From the NCBI GenBank assembly GCA_910575725.1, contig CAJTFE010000016.1, positions 1-64,000 of the forward strand: DNA of 64,000 nucleotides, written 5' to 3'. Under the pieces are notes generated by a model, which saw nothing but the letters and a program-made list of their open reading frames with translations, was not told where the DNA came from and did no database searches. The DNA is from Clostridia bacterium (lineage in GTDB: Bacteria > Bacillota > Clostridia > Lachnospirales > Lachnospiraceae). The first letter of the stretch is position 1, and each line of letters starts with the position of its first letter. A program made the position numbers and the translations under genes. Below are positions 42,316 through 50,308 of this stretch, one piece after another.

Positions 42316-43417
42316 TTTGTTCACCTCTGCTGTAAATGGTTTTCTTTATTACCAGCTTTTCCGAAAGCTCAATGGTATCGCCTATGGAATCCTGAACCTG
42401 CTCCCTGCAGGGCGCCAGCTCCAACACATTCAAATCCGCCACATAGCCTGGCTTAATTTCGCCCAAATCCGCAAGCCCATAGTGCCGGGCCGGCGCGCAG
42501 GTGCATTTGTGGACAGCCTCCTCCAAAGGCTCGCCGCAGGCCGTCACCTTGCTCACCACTGCTGCAAGATTGTACACCGGCCCTTCATAATTCTCCACAT
42601 GAAGATCCGTAGAAATCAAATCTGTGTCAAAGCCCTTCGCCAGCGCCTTTTCAAATACCCTCAGGCTAAAGCTTGCCACGCCATGGCCCACATCAAAGAG
42701 CACGCCCCGCTCTCTGGCCTCCAGGGCCTCCGGGATAATCTCTCCCGTATCTGTCAGAATTCCGCCCTTTTTCCCATGATAGGCATGTGTCACAATGTCT
42801 TTCTTGTCAAGAAGCTTCAGCACCTCTGTCAGCGCCGGCGGATAGTTGCCCACATGAACCATCAGCGGCTTTCCTATTTCCTTAGCGATCCTTGCCGCCT
42901 CTTCAATGGGCTTTAACCCCATCTCTCCCACCACGCTTGCGCTGGCCCTGACCTTCAAGCCCACAATCTCATCCGGGTACTTCTTTACCATGGCCTTTAA
43001 AGCCGCCTCGTCAAGCTTCTCCATGGAATCAAGCTCATGCCCTCTAAGCAGCCCTTCCTTCGATACATTCAGCAGGGTAAATACCTTTGTCCGGCTTTTC
43101 TTGATATAATTCTCCCGAAAATCCTCGTAGGTATCCGCCCCTGAGCTTCCTGCATCGAGAATTGCAGTGGCCCCTCTCTCAATCCCAAGCACATCCGGCG
43201 AAAGCCCCAGAAAGGCCTTGGGGTAGCAGTGTGTGTGGATGTCGATGAATCCCGGCGTCACCAGGCATCCGGCCGCATCCACAGCCTCGCCCTCCCAGGC
43301 AATTTCATCCTCCACCGCTGCAATCCGGCCGTTTCTCACCAGAATATCCTTTCTGGTACGACGGTAGCCGTTTGCCGGAGACACCAGCAGCCCGTTTTTG
43401 ATAACAAGTTCTTTCAT
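42290..43417 (-). CDS. Amidohydrolase/deacetylase-family metallohydrolase (COG3964, EF_0837 type)
   Basis: 375-aa amidohydrolase-superfamily enzyme often misnamed dihydroorotase. Metal ligands: the H-x-H of GFIDIHTHCYP (about residue 60), a Lys in EIVGLKVRASASVVGE (the carboxylated bridge), His residues in MVHVGNYPP and THAYHGKKGG, and the final Asp in LISTDLHVEN. It probably cleaves an amide or ester of the imported compound before the ammonia-lyase step. GAGGAGG overlaps the activator's 3' end, 2 nt away. The exact substrate is unknown. Confidence 0.82.
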   Translation of the reverse strand: MKELVIKNGLLVSPANGYRRTRKDILVRNGRIAAVEDEIAWEGEAVDAAGCLVTPGFIDIHTHCYPKAFLGLSPDVLGIERGATAILDAGSSGADTYEDFRENYIKKSRTKVFTLLNVSKEGLLRGHELDSMEKLDEAALKAMVKKYPDEIVGLKVRASASVVGEMGLKPIEEAARIAKEIGKPLMVHVGNYPPALTEVLKLLDKKDIVTHAYHGKKGGILTDTGEIIPEALEARERGVLFDVGHGVASFSLRVFEKALAKGFDTDLISTDLHVENYEGPVYNLAAVVSKVTACGEPLEEAVHKCTCAPARHYGLADLGEIKPGYVADLNVLELAPCREQVQDSIGDTIELSEKLVIKKTIYSRGEQSEIFEQNP

Positions 43418-43419
43418 CG

Positions 43420-45327
43420 CTATACCTCCTCTGTGATATATAAAAAGAACGCAACCCGTTCTGATATGGAAATACGAACGCGCAGGGTCTTTTCTACCAA
43501 ATCAAAAAACTTCTCCATCAGCGCAAATATATCGGGATCTTTTTTTCGGATTCTCTGATACTCCCTCTCAAAATCCTCGCTGGCCTCCTCCTGGCTGCTC
43601 TCTTCAAACCACCGGGGAACGGCCATGCTCATGTGAATCACCATTCCCAGCATGGCGTCTCTGCTCATGCGGTATTTGGGCGGAAACTTGGAGGTGTATT
43701 CCAGCAGGGTTAAAATCAGCCTGCTTAAAATGGATGCCGCCTCCACCAGGCCGCCCTCTTCTGTAACGGGCTTTTCCCTTAAAAGGAAGGGATCCTCTTT
43801 TGCCCCGAAGGAAGCCTCGTTCCGCTGGCTCATGGGGATCTCATCCACCAGGTTGCCGTACTTGAGAAAATCCCGGATGCGCTTGATATCCTCCTCCGAC
43901 AGAATCCGGGATATCTTAATTACGGGAACCAGCTTGTTCTCCAAGGGTATGGTAGAAATGACAAAGTCTACATCTTTCAAATCGCTTACCTTGGAAAGCT
44001 GCCAGGGTGAGATCTGTCCCACCACATTCAGCATGGGAAATACATTCTTGATTCTCAGGGTGAGAAGGTGGGATAAGCCCTTTCCTGTGGCACAGACAAC
44101 CAGCACATTTTTCCCTGTCCGCTCGGTCTGAAGGCTGTTCTTGTAGAGATACACAGCCAGATAGCAGATCTCAAGCTCTTGATACGGGAGGTTCATTTCT
44201 CTTTGAATGATCTCCCCACAATCCCGGGCCAGCTGATAATAAGAGTAGTAATGCTCCCTTACCTCCTCCAGCACATAGGGGTTCTCCTCCTCCGCCCGTC
44301 CTTGGGCGCTCAAATTCAGAAAGTTCCGCAGATGCTCAAACAAATCCTGGTACAAAGCTTCCAGATGAAAGCTGTCCTTCCCTCTTTTTTCCTCAATATA
44401 GAAAAGAACCTTATGTATGGTTCCTGTCAGCCGCGCTTCCTCCACAAAGCCTTTCTGGATATAGATTCCATTTTCCTGCAGGATCTGCGTAAAGGCTTCC
44501 AGCTCTCCCTGGGAGGTTCCTTTTCCCGGATCGGACAGCTCTTCCAGAAGCATATCGGCATAACTGCCCCCGTTTTCTCCTGCCGCCGTCTCTCCCACTA
44601 CGCAGCCCATTCTAAGGCGCAGGCGTCTGACCATGCAGTAACAGAGAAGATTCAGATAAGAAGCATTGGAGATCCACACATTGTATCTGCTGTTGAGCCT
44701 GCGGATGCTCTGGCTCAGCTCCTCAATATCCCGAAGCATAAGCTTGCCCTTAAGCTCCGGCGGAAGGAGCATAAACCAGTCCTCCGCCGTATAGCTTCCC
44801 TTAAACCGGTCCGCAAGAATCCGTACCGCCAGGCGGCGCAGCGCCATCTCGTCTCCCTCCAGACGGTATCCGGAGGCTTTTCGAACCTTTAAGGAAACGG
44901 TATGGCCAAACCATTCCTCCATTTTCCCCAATATGCGTGAAAGTGTAGAACGGGAAATATAGTAAGCCGCCGCCAGCTTTTCCGCAGTGATATAATCCTT
45001 TTGTACAAATAGATAGAGATACAGTCTCTCGAACCGCTCCTCCCCGCTGCTGTCTCCCAGCCCCATCCGGGATGTAATCCCGCACTGCACCAAAAGCTTG
45101 GAGGCTTTCGTTTTCTGTGCAGCCGGGATATAATACCCCTGCTTTGTCAGATAGCAGATCTCAATTTTGTGGCGGACGCACACTTCCTTGAGTTCTCCCA
45201 GATCATAGCGTATGGTGCGATCCTGCTTTTCAAATTTGTCTTTAAAGAAATCCAGATCTAAGGGGACGCTGGCTGTAATCAGAGCTTTCAGCATTTCAGC
45301 CTGCCTTGCCTTTAGTACTTCCTTCAT
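43420..45327 (-). CDS. BglG/LevR-like PTS-regulated transcriptional activator
   Basis: 635-aa multidomain regulator. Domains in order: helix-turn-helix regions (about 1-65 and 110-145, with ITAEKLAAAYYISRSTLSRI), a PRD at about 180-290, a second PRD at about 300-405, an EIIB-Gat-like domain at about 405-490 with Cys in VLVVCATGKGLSHLL, and a third PRD-like domain at about 530-635 containing GMVIHMSMAVPRWFE. Some canonical PRD His are replaced (YLAVYLYK). It should respond to PTS phosphorylation and activate the cluster. It is the first gene of the EF_0829-type string; an HAD phosphatase gene lies 29 nt upstream. Confidence 0.83.
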   Translation of the reverse strand: MKEVLKARQAEMLKALITASVPLDLDFFKDKFEKQDRTIRYDLGELKEVCVRHKIEICYLTKQGYYIPAAQKTKASKLLVQCGITSRMGLGDSSGEERFERLYLYLFVQKDYITAEKLAAAYYISRSTLSRILGKMEEWFGHTVSLKVRKASGYRLEGDEMALRRLAVRILADRFKGSYTAEDWFMLLPPELKGKLMLRDIEELSQSIRRLNSRYNVWISNASYLNLLCYCMVRRLRLRMGCVVGETAAGENGGSYADMLLEELSDPGKGTSQGELEAFTQILQENGIYIQKGFVEEARLTGTIHKVLFYIEEKRGKDSFHLEALYQDLFEHLRNFLNLSAQGRAEEENPYVLEEVREHYYSYYQLARDCGEIIQREMNLPYQELEICYLAVYLYKNSLQTERTGKNVLVVCATGKGLSHLLTLRIKNVFPMLNVVGQISPWQLSKVSDLKDVDFVISTIPLENKLVPVIKISRILSEEDIKRIRDFLKYGNLVDEIPMSQRNEASFGAKEDPFLLREKPVTEEGGLVEAASILSRLILTLLEYTSKFPPKYRMSRDAMLGMVIHMSMAVPRWFEESSQEEASEDFEREYQRIRKKDPDIFALMEKFFDLVEKTLRVRISISERVAFFLYITEEV

Positions 45328-45356
45328 GGTCAGCCTCCTTACCTCATTTTCTCTTT

Positions 45357-46241
45357 TTATAGCAGCCTGTATCTTTTTAAAGCTTTTAAAAGACCCTCTT
45401 CCCCATTTCCTTCCGTTATCTCTGCCGCATGTTCCTTTACATAAGCGGCCGCATTTCCCATAGCGATGCTGTGTGTCACCTGGCGGAACATATCGATGTC
45501 ATTCTCTCCGTCCCCAAACACCAGAACCTCGTCCCGTCCAATTCCTTCTTCCTCCATCAGCCTCTTAAGCGTCCGGCCCTTGGTGATTCCTCTCGGCGCA
45601 GTCTCTATCTGTCTGGGACAGGTACGCACAATCTCATAGTCTTTTGGAAAATGCTCTTTAAGTTTAGCGTAAATCTCCTCAATCCGCTCCGGCGTGTCGG
45701 CGCAATTGAGCTTATTTAACCGCCCTGGAAACTCGTCTACCGAGGACACCTCAATCAAATTCGGATAATTGTGGGAAAAATCATCTTTGGCAATCCAGGA
45801 CCAGGCGTCTGCAACAAGGGGATGGTTTTGGGGATATCCCCGTTCCTCTCTTTCCCGGATCTTATACTCCCTCTGCCACTCTGGAATCCAGTAGTAAAGG
45901 GTATCATCCCGGTAACCTTCTACTTCCGTATCCTGTTCCTTTAAGAAGGATGCAAGACGCCTCACATCCCTTTCCTCAAGCTGGGCGAAAACAGTCCGCT
46001 CCCCTGTTCCGAGACGGTTCACTGCCAGGCCGTTGACCTCTATCAAAATCCCCTGGTACTGCTCCATCTGAAGCTCTCTCACATAGGGCATTAAGCGCAC
46101 AAAGCTCCGGCCGCTGGCCAAAACCAGGCGGATTCCTTTTTTCTGGCAAGCAGTCAAGTATTGAACTGTAGCTTCCGAAATCCGATCCTGCTCATTTAAC
46201 AGGGTTCCATCCATGTCTGTTACTATCCACCTTATTGCCAT
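45357..46241 (-). CDS. Cof-type HAD phosphatase
   Basis: 294-aa haloacid-dehalogenase hydrolase with a C2B cap. Motif I is VTDMDGTLL (catalytic Asp8 and Asp10), motif II LASGRSF, motif III Lys in GITKGRTLKRL, motif IV VFGDGENDIDMF. Such enzymes dephosphorylate sugar phosphates or flavin and pyridoxal phosphates. It is 29 nt upstream of the activator gene and in the same direction, so it may belong to the cluster and remove excess phosphorylated intermediate. It could also be independent. Confidence 0.85.
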   Translation of the reverse strand: MAIRWIVTDMDGTLLNEQDRISEATVQYLTACQKKGIRLVLASGRSFVRLMPYVRELQMEQYQGILIEVNGLAVNRLGTGERTVFAQLEERDVRRLASFLKEQDTEVEGYRDDTLYYWIPEWQREYKIREREERGYPQNHPLVADAWSWIAKDDFSHNYPNLIEVSSVDEFPGRLNKLNCADTPERIEEIYAKLKEHFPKDYEIVRTCPRQIETAPRGITKGRTLKRLMEEEGIGRDEVLVFGDGENDIDMFRQVTHSIAMGNAAAYVKEHAAEITEGNGEEGLLKALKRYRLL

Positions 46242-46374
46242 TTTGGATATCCCCCTTTCTTGTTCTCGATCATAGCATACACATCCTTTCTTTTATGATT
46301 AACCTTTTGCAGCTTCATAAGGTTATTTTGCAATTTTGATACCTTCTCCTTCCGCCATGGAAGCAATCGAAAAA

Positions 46375-46432
46375 GGAGTTGCCGGAAAGCAAGGTATCAG
46401 AAAAATCTGATGCCTTATTTTCCGACAGCTCC
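46375..46432 (-). terminator. Terminator downstream of the small membrane-protein gene
   Basis: GGAGTTGCCGGAAA pairs with TTTCCGACAGCTCC around an inner ATCAGA/TCTGAT stem. On the minus strand TTTTTCG follows. It ends the transcript of the gene at 46474-46725. Confidence 0.75.
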
Positions 46433-46473
46433 CTGCCGCTTATGCCTTTATCTTAAATTTTTTCAGCCGAAGG

Positions 46474-46725
46474 CTACTCTGCCGCCTCTGTCTCTGTTCC
46501 CATGGAAGAGAGATACGAATCCAGCGCAGAAGCGTCCATCTCAATTGTGGAGGTATCCGGCCTTGTCGCCATATCATAGACGGAATATCCAATCCAGCAT
46601 ACCAGAGCCAGCGCAATCACCCCGGCGCAGACTTTCGTAACGGCCTGCTTCTTCTTCTCCTTTGCCAGCAGCTCCTTCCGATTCGCTTTCTCCTCTTTAT
46701 AGCGGTTTACTTTTTCCTGACTCAT
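46474..46725 (-). CDS. Small single-pass membrane protein, unknown function
   Basis: 83-aa protein with a Lys/Glu-rich N-terminus (RYKEEKANRKELLAKEKKKQ), one membrane helix (about residues 30-49, VCAGVIALALVCWIGYSVYD) and an acidic C-terminal tail ending GTETEAAE. No signal peptidase site is obvious, so it is probably anchored N-in, C-out. GAGAGG lies about 9 nt before the ATG. I believe such proteins are widespread in Lachnospiraceae but know no function. Confidence 0.7.
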   Translation of the reverse strand: MSQEKVNRYKEEKANRKELLAKEKKKQAVTKVCAGVIALALVCWIGYSVYDMATRPDTSTIEMDASALDSYLSSMGTETEAAE

Positions 46726-46834
46726 CTTGTGAAATCCTCTCTTTACTTCTCTCTTTTCCTCTGCGGCGCACTCTGCCGCTCTGCCTTAGAGTATAACACA
46801 TAATTATGAAAAAAGCATGAAAATTTTTTAAAAG

Positions 46835-47674
46835 CTAGACGACTACAATAATTCCCCCGTCGCTGGCATAGAGGCTGCTCACTCCGGCTGTGTCCAGAAT
46901 CAGCACCTCCTTCACCGGCACATGCTTCAAGAGCTCTTCTTTCACCAGCTTCGCCCTCTCCGGGCAGTTACAGTGGGAGATCGCCAGCAGCTTCTCCGCC
47001 GGATTCTTCAGATCCTTTGTAATATACTCCACCATCTTTTTAAGAGCCCGGTTGATTCCCCGTGCCTGGTCTAGCTGGCAGATGGTGCCTATAGGGGTGG
47101 CTCCCATGACAGGCTTAATGTTCAGCGCATTGGCCACGAAGGCCTTCAGGTTGCTGAGGCGCCCGTTTTTGCGCAGAGCCTCCAGGGATTCCAGAACAAA
47201 GTACGTATTCTGGCCTGCAATATAGCTGTCCACGGTCTCTATCACCTGCTCAAAGGCCATTCCGGCCTTCTCGCATTCTTCGATCTTCATGGCAATGAGC
47301 GTCTGCCCGATAGATGCAGAACAGGAATTGAACACATGAATGTTCTTCTGTCCCTTTTCCTCCAGGTAAAGCTTCTTCCCAAGCTCCGCACTGTTGTAGG
47401 AGCCGCTCAGCTCCGCAGAAAGAGTTACCGCATATACGTTGTCCGCCTCACAGGTATATGCCTCCAGGTAACGCTCCGGCGAAGGGCAGGAGGACTTGGG
47501 ACAGTTAGGACTCTCTGAAACCCGGCGCAGAAAATCCTTCTGGTCAAAGGTCTCGTCGTCCACCACATGATGCCCGTCTATATCCAACACCAGCGGCACG
47601 CGCTCAAAGTGCTCATCCTTCTTATAGCTCTCCGGCAGTTCACCGCAGCTGTCAACAATGATTTTGTAACTCAT
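46835..47674 (-). CDS. DegV-family fatty-acid-binding protein
   Basis: 279-aa DegV protein (FakB-like), which binds a fatty acid for phosphorylation by a FakA kinase. The N-terminal SYKIIVDSCGELP, the CPKSSCPSPERYLEAY loop, SAELSGSYNSAEL and the C-terminal ISHCNCPERAKLVKEEL match the family. TAGGAGG lies 6 nt before the ATG used; the longer frame adds nine residues. No fakA gene is in the window. The promoter is bracketed by two copies of a 16-bp direct repeat. Confidence 0.87.
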   Translation of the reverse strand: MSYKIIVDSCGELPESYKKDEHFERVPLVLDIDGHHVVDDETFDQKDFLRRVSESPNCPKSSCPSPERYLEAYTCEADNVYAVTLSAELSGSYNSAELGKKLYLEEKGQKNIHVFNSCSASIGQTLIAMKIEECEKAGMAFEQVIETVDSYIAGQNTYFVLESLEALRKNGRLSNLKAFVANALNIKPVMGATPIGTICQLDQARGINRALKKMVEYITKDLKNPAEKLLAISHCNCPERAKLVKEELLKHVPVKEVLILDTAGVSSLYASDGGIIVVV

Positions 47675-47709
47675 AGCTTGCCTCCTACTTGCTCTTTCCA
47701 CTATTAAAT

Positions 47710-47776
47710 GTGGTTTTTAATACTACATATGATGGTAGCACACCCTCACATGTTTTTCAAGTAGTTTTTGATACTA
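47710..47776 (-). promoter_or_regulatory. degV-type promoter flanked by 16-bp direct repeats
   Basis: On the minus strand TTGAAA (47760-47755) and TACCAT (47737-47732) are 17 nt apart. The repeat GTRGTTTTTRATACTA occurs at 47710-47725, just downstream of the -10, and at 47761-47776, touching the -35. Positions like these suit a repressor, perhaps one sensing fatty acids. Confidence 0.6.
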
Positions 47777-47826
47777 TGAGATACTTTATACCTATACTGT
47801 CTCGGCGCAGCCTGTCTGAACTGATT

Positions 47827-48672
47827 TTATACTGTTTCGTTGATATAAATTCCCTCCAGTACACGAATGGCAGACAGTTTCTTCTGTACCTCAGCCCTTT
47901 TTTCTTCCGGGCAGGCCTCTAAAAGCTCCTCCGGGCCTGTCATGCCGCAGAGAAAGCTTCCCAGATCCGCAATGGAAACCGTAAGCTCCGGCTCTTCTGT
48001 GACTGGAAGCAGACGGCTGCCCTCTGTGGTGAATTGCCAGCGGAAGGTTCCTTGATTCTCCGCCAGGATGGGATCTGTAACGGCAAGCAGCAGATCCTGT
48101 TCGTTTTCTGCTCCAATCTGTGATACAAAGGAAGGCAGATGCACCAGGCGCATCATCATGGGGGTGGCTTCCCATTCCGGCCAGCTGATATGTCTTTTAT
48201 TGTAGTCTGCATTTTTTTCTATATAAAGATCGTATGTTTCCGACAGCAGCTTTTCTTCCAGGGAAGCCAGTCCCTCCTCATACTCGTTTCCCATAAGGCG
48301 GAAATCAAAGGGCAGGTAAATGGCTTCGTCCGCGGGCATCAAAAATGCAAACGGCTGCTTTTCTCTCTCCATATCCTGGAGCGCCCTGGTGAGCAGGCGG
48401 CGCATCAGCCCTTGATGGCGGTAGGAGCGTCTTGTCGCCACTGCTACCAGATAATCGGCCCGGAGGCTCTTATCCCGGAAACGGAAGGTATAGGGATTCC
48501 GGTGCAGCATGGCAACAATGCTTTCCTCATCCATGACCGCAAGAATCTCGTTGTCCGCAGCCTTAATCTTGTAATAGGCGTCCACAAATGCCTTTTCGTC
48601 CTCTACAAATACTTCCTCATAAAGAACCCGGGAGTTTTCCTTTTCCTCCTGGGAAAGATAACGTATTTCCAT
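47827..48672 (-). CDS. Eis-like GNAT acetyltransferase
   Basis: 281-aa protein made of an N-terminal GNAT domain (VAVATRRSYRHQGLMRRLL at about residues 75-93 is the acetyl-CoA loop) and a C-terminal region like the sterol-carrier-type domain of Eis proteins. The substrate is unknown; Eis relatives acetylate amines such as aminoglycosides or proteins. I start at the ATG after AAAGGAC; the longer frame adds 18 residues of poor quality. It lies 56 nt downstream of ispF. Confidence 0.75.
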   Translation of the reverse strand: MEIRYLSQEEKENSRVLYEEVFVEDEKAFVDAYYKIKAADNEILAVMDEESIVAMLHRNPYTFRFRDKSLRADYLVAVATRRSYRHQGLMRRLLTRALQDMEREKQPFAFLMPADEAIYLPFDFRLMGNEYEEGLASLEEKLLSETYDLYIEKNADYNKRHISWPEWEATPMMMRLVHLPSFVSQIGAENEQDLLLAVTDPILAENQGTFRWQFTTEGSRLLPVTEEPELTVSIADLGSFLCGMTGPEELLEACPEEKRAEVQKKLSAIRVLEGIYINETV

Positions 48673-48728
48673 GTTTGTCCTTTCTATTCCAGTACCGCAA
48701 TATCCATAAAGTGCACCTTTACCCACCT

Positions 48729-49265
48729 CTATCTATTGCATCCCTGGCAGCCTTCGCAGCTGCTCTGCATTACATCTTCATATGCATAGTTGGCTATGGG
48801 AATCAGTGCGCAGACAGCCTGGGCGGAAATGCCTTCGCCGGTTCCCGTAAAGCCCAGGCCCTCCTCTGTGGTTGCCTTAATGTTGATCTGATCCACGGAA
48901 ATCTTCAATGCCTCCGCCGCATTCTTCCGCATGGCCGGAATGTGGGGCGCCATCTTCGGACGCTGTGCAATAATGGTGGCATCAATATTGCCGATAACAT
49001 AGTCGGCCTTCTCCAGAAGCGCACCTACCTGCTCCAAAAGACGGATGCTGGAGATGCCCTTGTACGCCGGATCAGTGTCCGGAAAATGCTGTCCGATATC
49101 CCCAAGAGCCGCCGCCCCCAGAAGTGCATCCATAATGGCATGAAGCAGAACATCTGCATCTGAATGCCCCAAAAGCCCCTTCTCATAGGGTATCTCCACG
49201 CCTCCCAGTATGAGCGCGCGCCCCTCTGTCAGTTTGTGTACATCATAGCCCATTCCTACACGCAT
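48729..49265 (-). CDS. ispF: 2-C-methyl-D-erythritol 2,4-cyclodiphosphate synthase
   Basis: Isoprenoid (MEP) pathway enzyme forming the cyclic diphosphate with loss of CMP. The metal-binding GYDVHKL (Asp8, His10) and the [27 protein letters not shown] blocks, and [16 protein letters not shown], are intact. The protein is 178 aa; about 20 residues at the end ([21 protein letters not shown]) extend beyond the normal 157-160 aa core and hold three Cys in a C-x-x-C-x-x-C pattern. GGAG lies 9 nt before the ATG. Confidence 0.93.
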   Translation of the reverse strand: MRVGMGYDVHKLTEGRALILGGVEIPYEKGLLGHSDADVLLHAIMDALLGAAALGDIGQHFPDTDPAYKGISSIRLLEQVGALLEKADYVIGNIDATIIAQRPKMAPHIPAMRKNAAEALKISVDQINIKATTEEGLGFTGTGEGISAQAVCALIPIANYAYEDVMQSSCEGCQGCNR

Positions 49266-49342
49266 AGTATGTTTCTCCTTTTTTTCAGATAGGATCAGTA
49301 TATCACAAAGTCCTCCATTCTACTATATTTGACTTTCCCATC

Positions 49343-49371
49343 TTTACCAAAAAAGAAAATTCGTGTATACT
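49343..49371 (+). promoter_or_regulatory. nudC promoter
   Basis: TTTACC (49343-49348) and TATACT (49366-49371) are separated by 17 nt. Transcription would begin near 49378, downstream of the first in-frame ATG at 49376, which supports the later start used for the gene. Confidence 0.6.
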
Positions 49372-49411
49372 GTGCTTGGATGAATGTAACGCAGAAAGAA
49401 GGAATCTACGA

Positions 49412-50257
49412 ATGATACAGGATATTGCACCCCACGTTTACCACAACGAATACCAGCCTGTGCCTCCCTCAGAGGACAGCCTGCTCCTTTATTTTGAAGG
49501 GGATCAGGTTCTGACCGGATGCGGGGAGGAAGCTTTAAGCTTTCCAAGGTTTTGGGAGCTTAAGGAAGGGAACCGGGAGCTTTCTCCCAATCTTCTTTAC
49601 CTGTTTTCCATTGATAAATGCACCTTTTATCTGTCCAGGCTGCGGCCGGACTTTCCGCCTGGGCAGTTCGAAATGAAAAGCGTCCGTATCTTCCGGGACG
49701 CCTGTCCCGGATGGATGTCCTTTGCAGGTATTACCGCCCATCAGCTCTATCACTGGTATGAGGCCCACCGTTTCTGTGGTCACTGCGGCAGACCCCTCCT
49801 TCACTCGGAACAGGAACGGATGCTCCACTGTCCGGACTGCGGCATTATGGAATATCCGAAGATTTCTCCGGCTGTGATTGTGGGAATCGTTCACAATGAC
49901 CGGATTCTTATGTCAAAGTATGCCGGCCGCGGCGCCACGCATTATGCCTTGATTGCAGGCTTTGCCGAGATTGGGGAGACGATTGAAGAGACCGTCCGCC
50001 GGGAGGTCTATGAGGAGGTAGGGCTTCGTGTAAAGAACCTGCGCTATTACAAAAGCCAGCCCTGGTCTTTCTCGGACTCTCTGCTGTTTGGATTTTTTGC
50101 AGAGCTTGAGGGGGAGGATGAGACGATCACCCTGGATACGCAGGAGCTTGCCGCTGCCGGATGGTTTACCCGTAAGGAGGCTCCTGCACAGCCTTTGAAT
50201 ATCAGCCTTACCAGCGAAATGATCTGGAAATTTAAAAATGGAGAGGTTGTATTTTAA
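49412..50257 (+). CDS. nudC: NAD+ diphosphatase (Nudix)
   Basis: 281-aa Nudix hydrolase that splits NAD(H) and can remove NAD caps from RNA. The zinc ribbon CGHCGRPL ... CPDCG (about residues 117-140) precedes the Nudix box GFAEIGETIEETVRREVYEEVG, of which I note the core REVYEEVG, and the NudC signature SQPWSFSDSLLFGF follows. The start at 49412 has AAGGA about 9 nt upstream and fits the promoter; a longer frame of 12 codons begins at the expected transcription start. Confidence 0.88.
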   Translation: MIQDIAPHVYHNEYQPVPPSEDSLLLYFEGDQVLTGCGEEALSFPRFWELKEGNRELSPNLLYLFSIDKCTFYLSRLRPDFPPGQFEMKSVRIFRDACPGWMSFAGITAHQLYHWYEAHRFCGHCGRPLLHSEQERMLHCPDCGIMEYPKISPAVIVGIVHNDRILMSKYAGRGATHYALIAGFAEIGETIEETVRREVYEEVGLRVKNLRYYKSQPWSFSDSLLFGFFAELEGEDETITLDTQELAAAGWFTRKEAPAQPLNISLTSEMIWKFKNGEVVF

Positions 50258-50308
50258 CCGTCCATAAGGACAGAATCTTTTTCTTATTTCAACCGAAAGG
50301 AGATTCCA

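Noticed and set aside
48780-49163. Plus-strand frames over ispF and the GNAT gene
   Set aside because: They are antisense shadows; both minus-strand genes have intact catalytic motifs and ribosome-binding sites.
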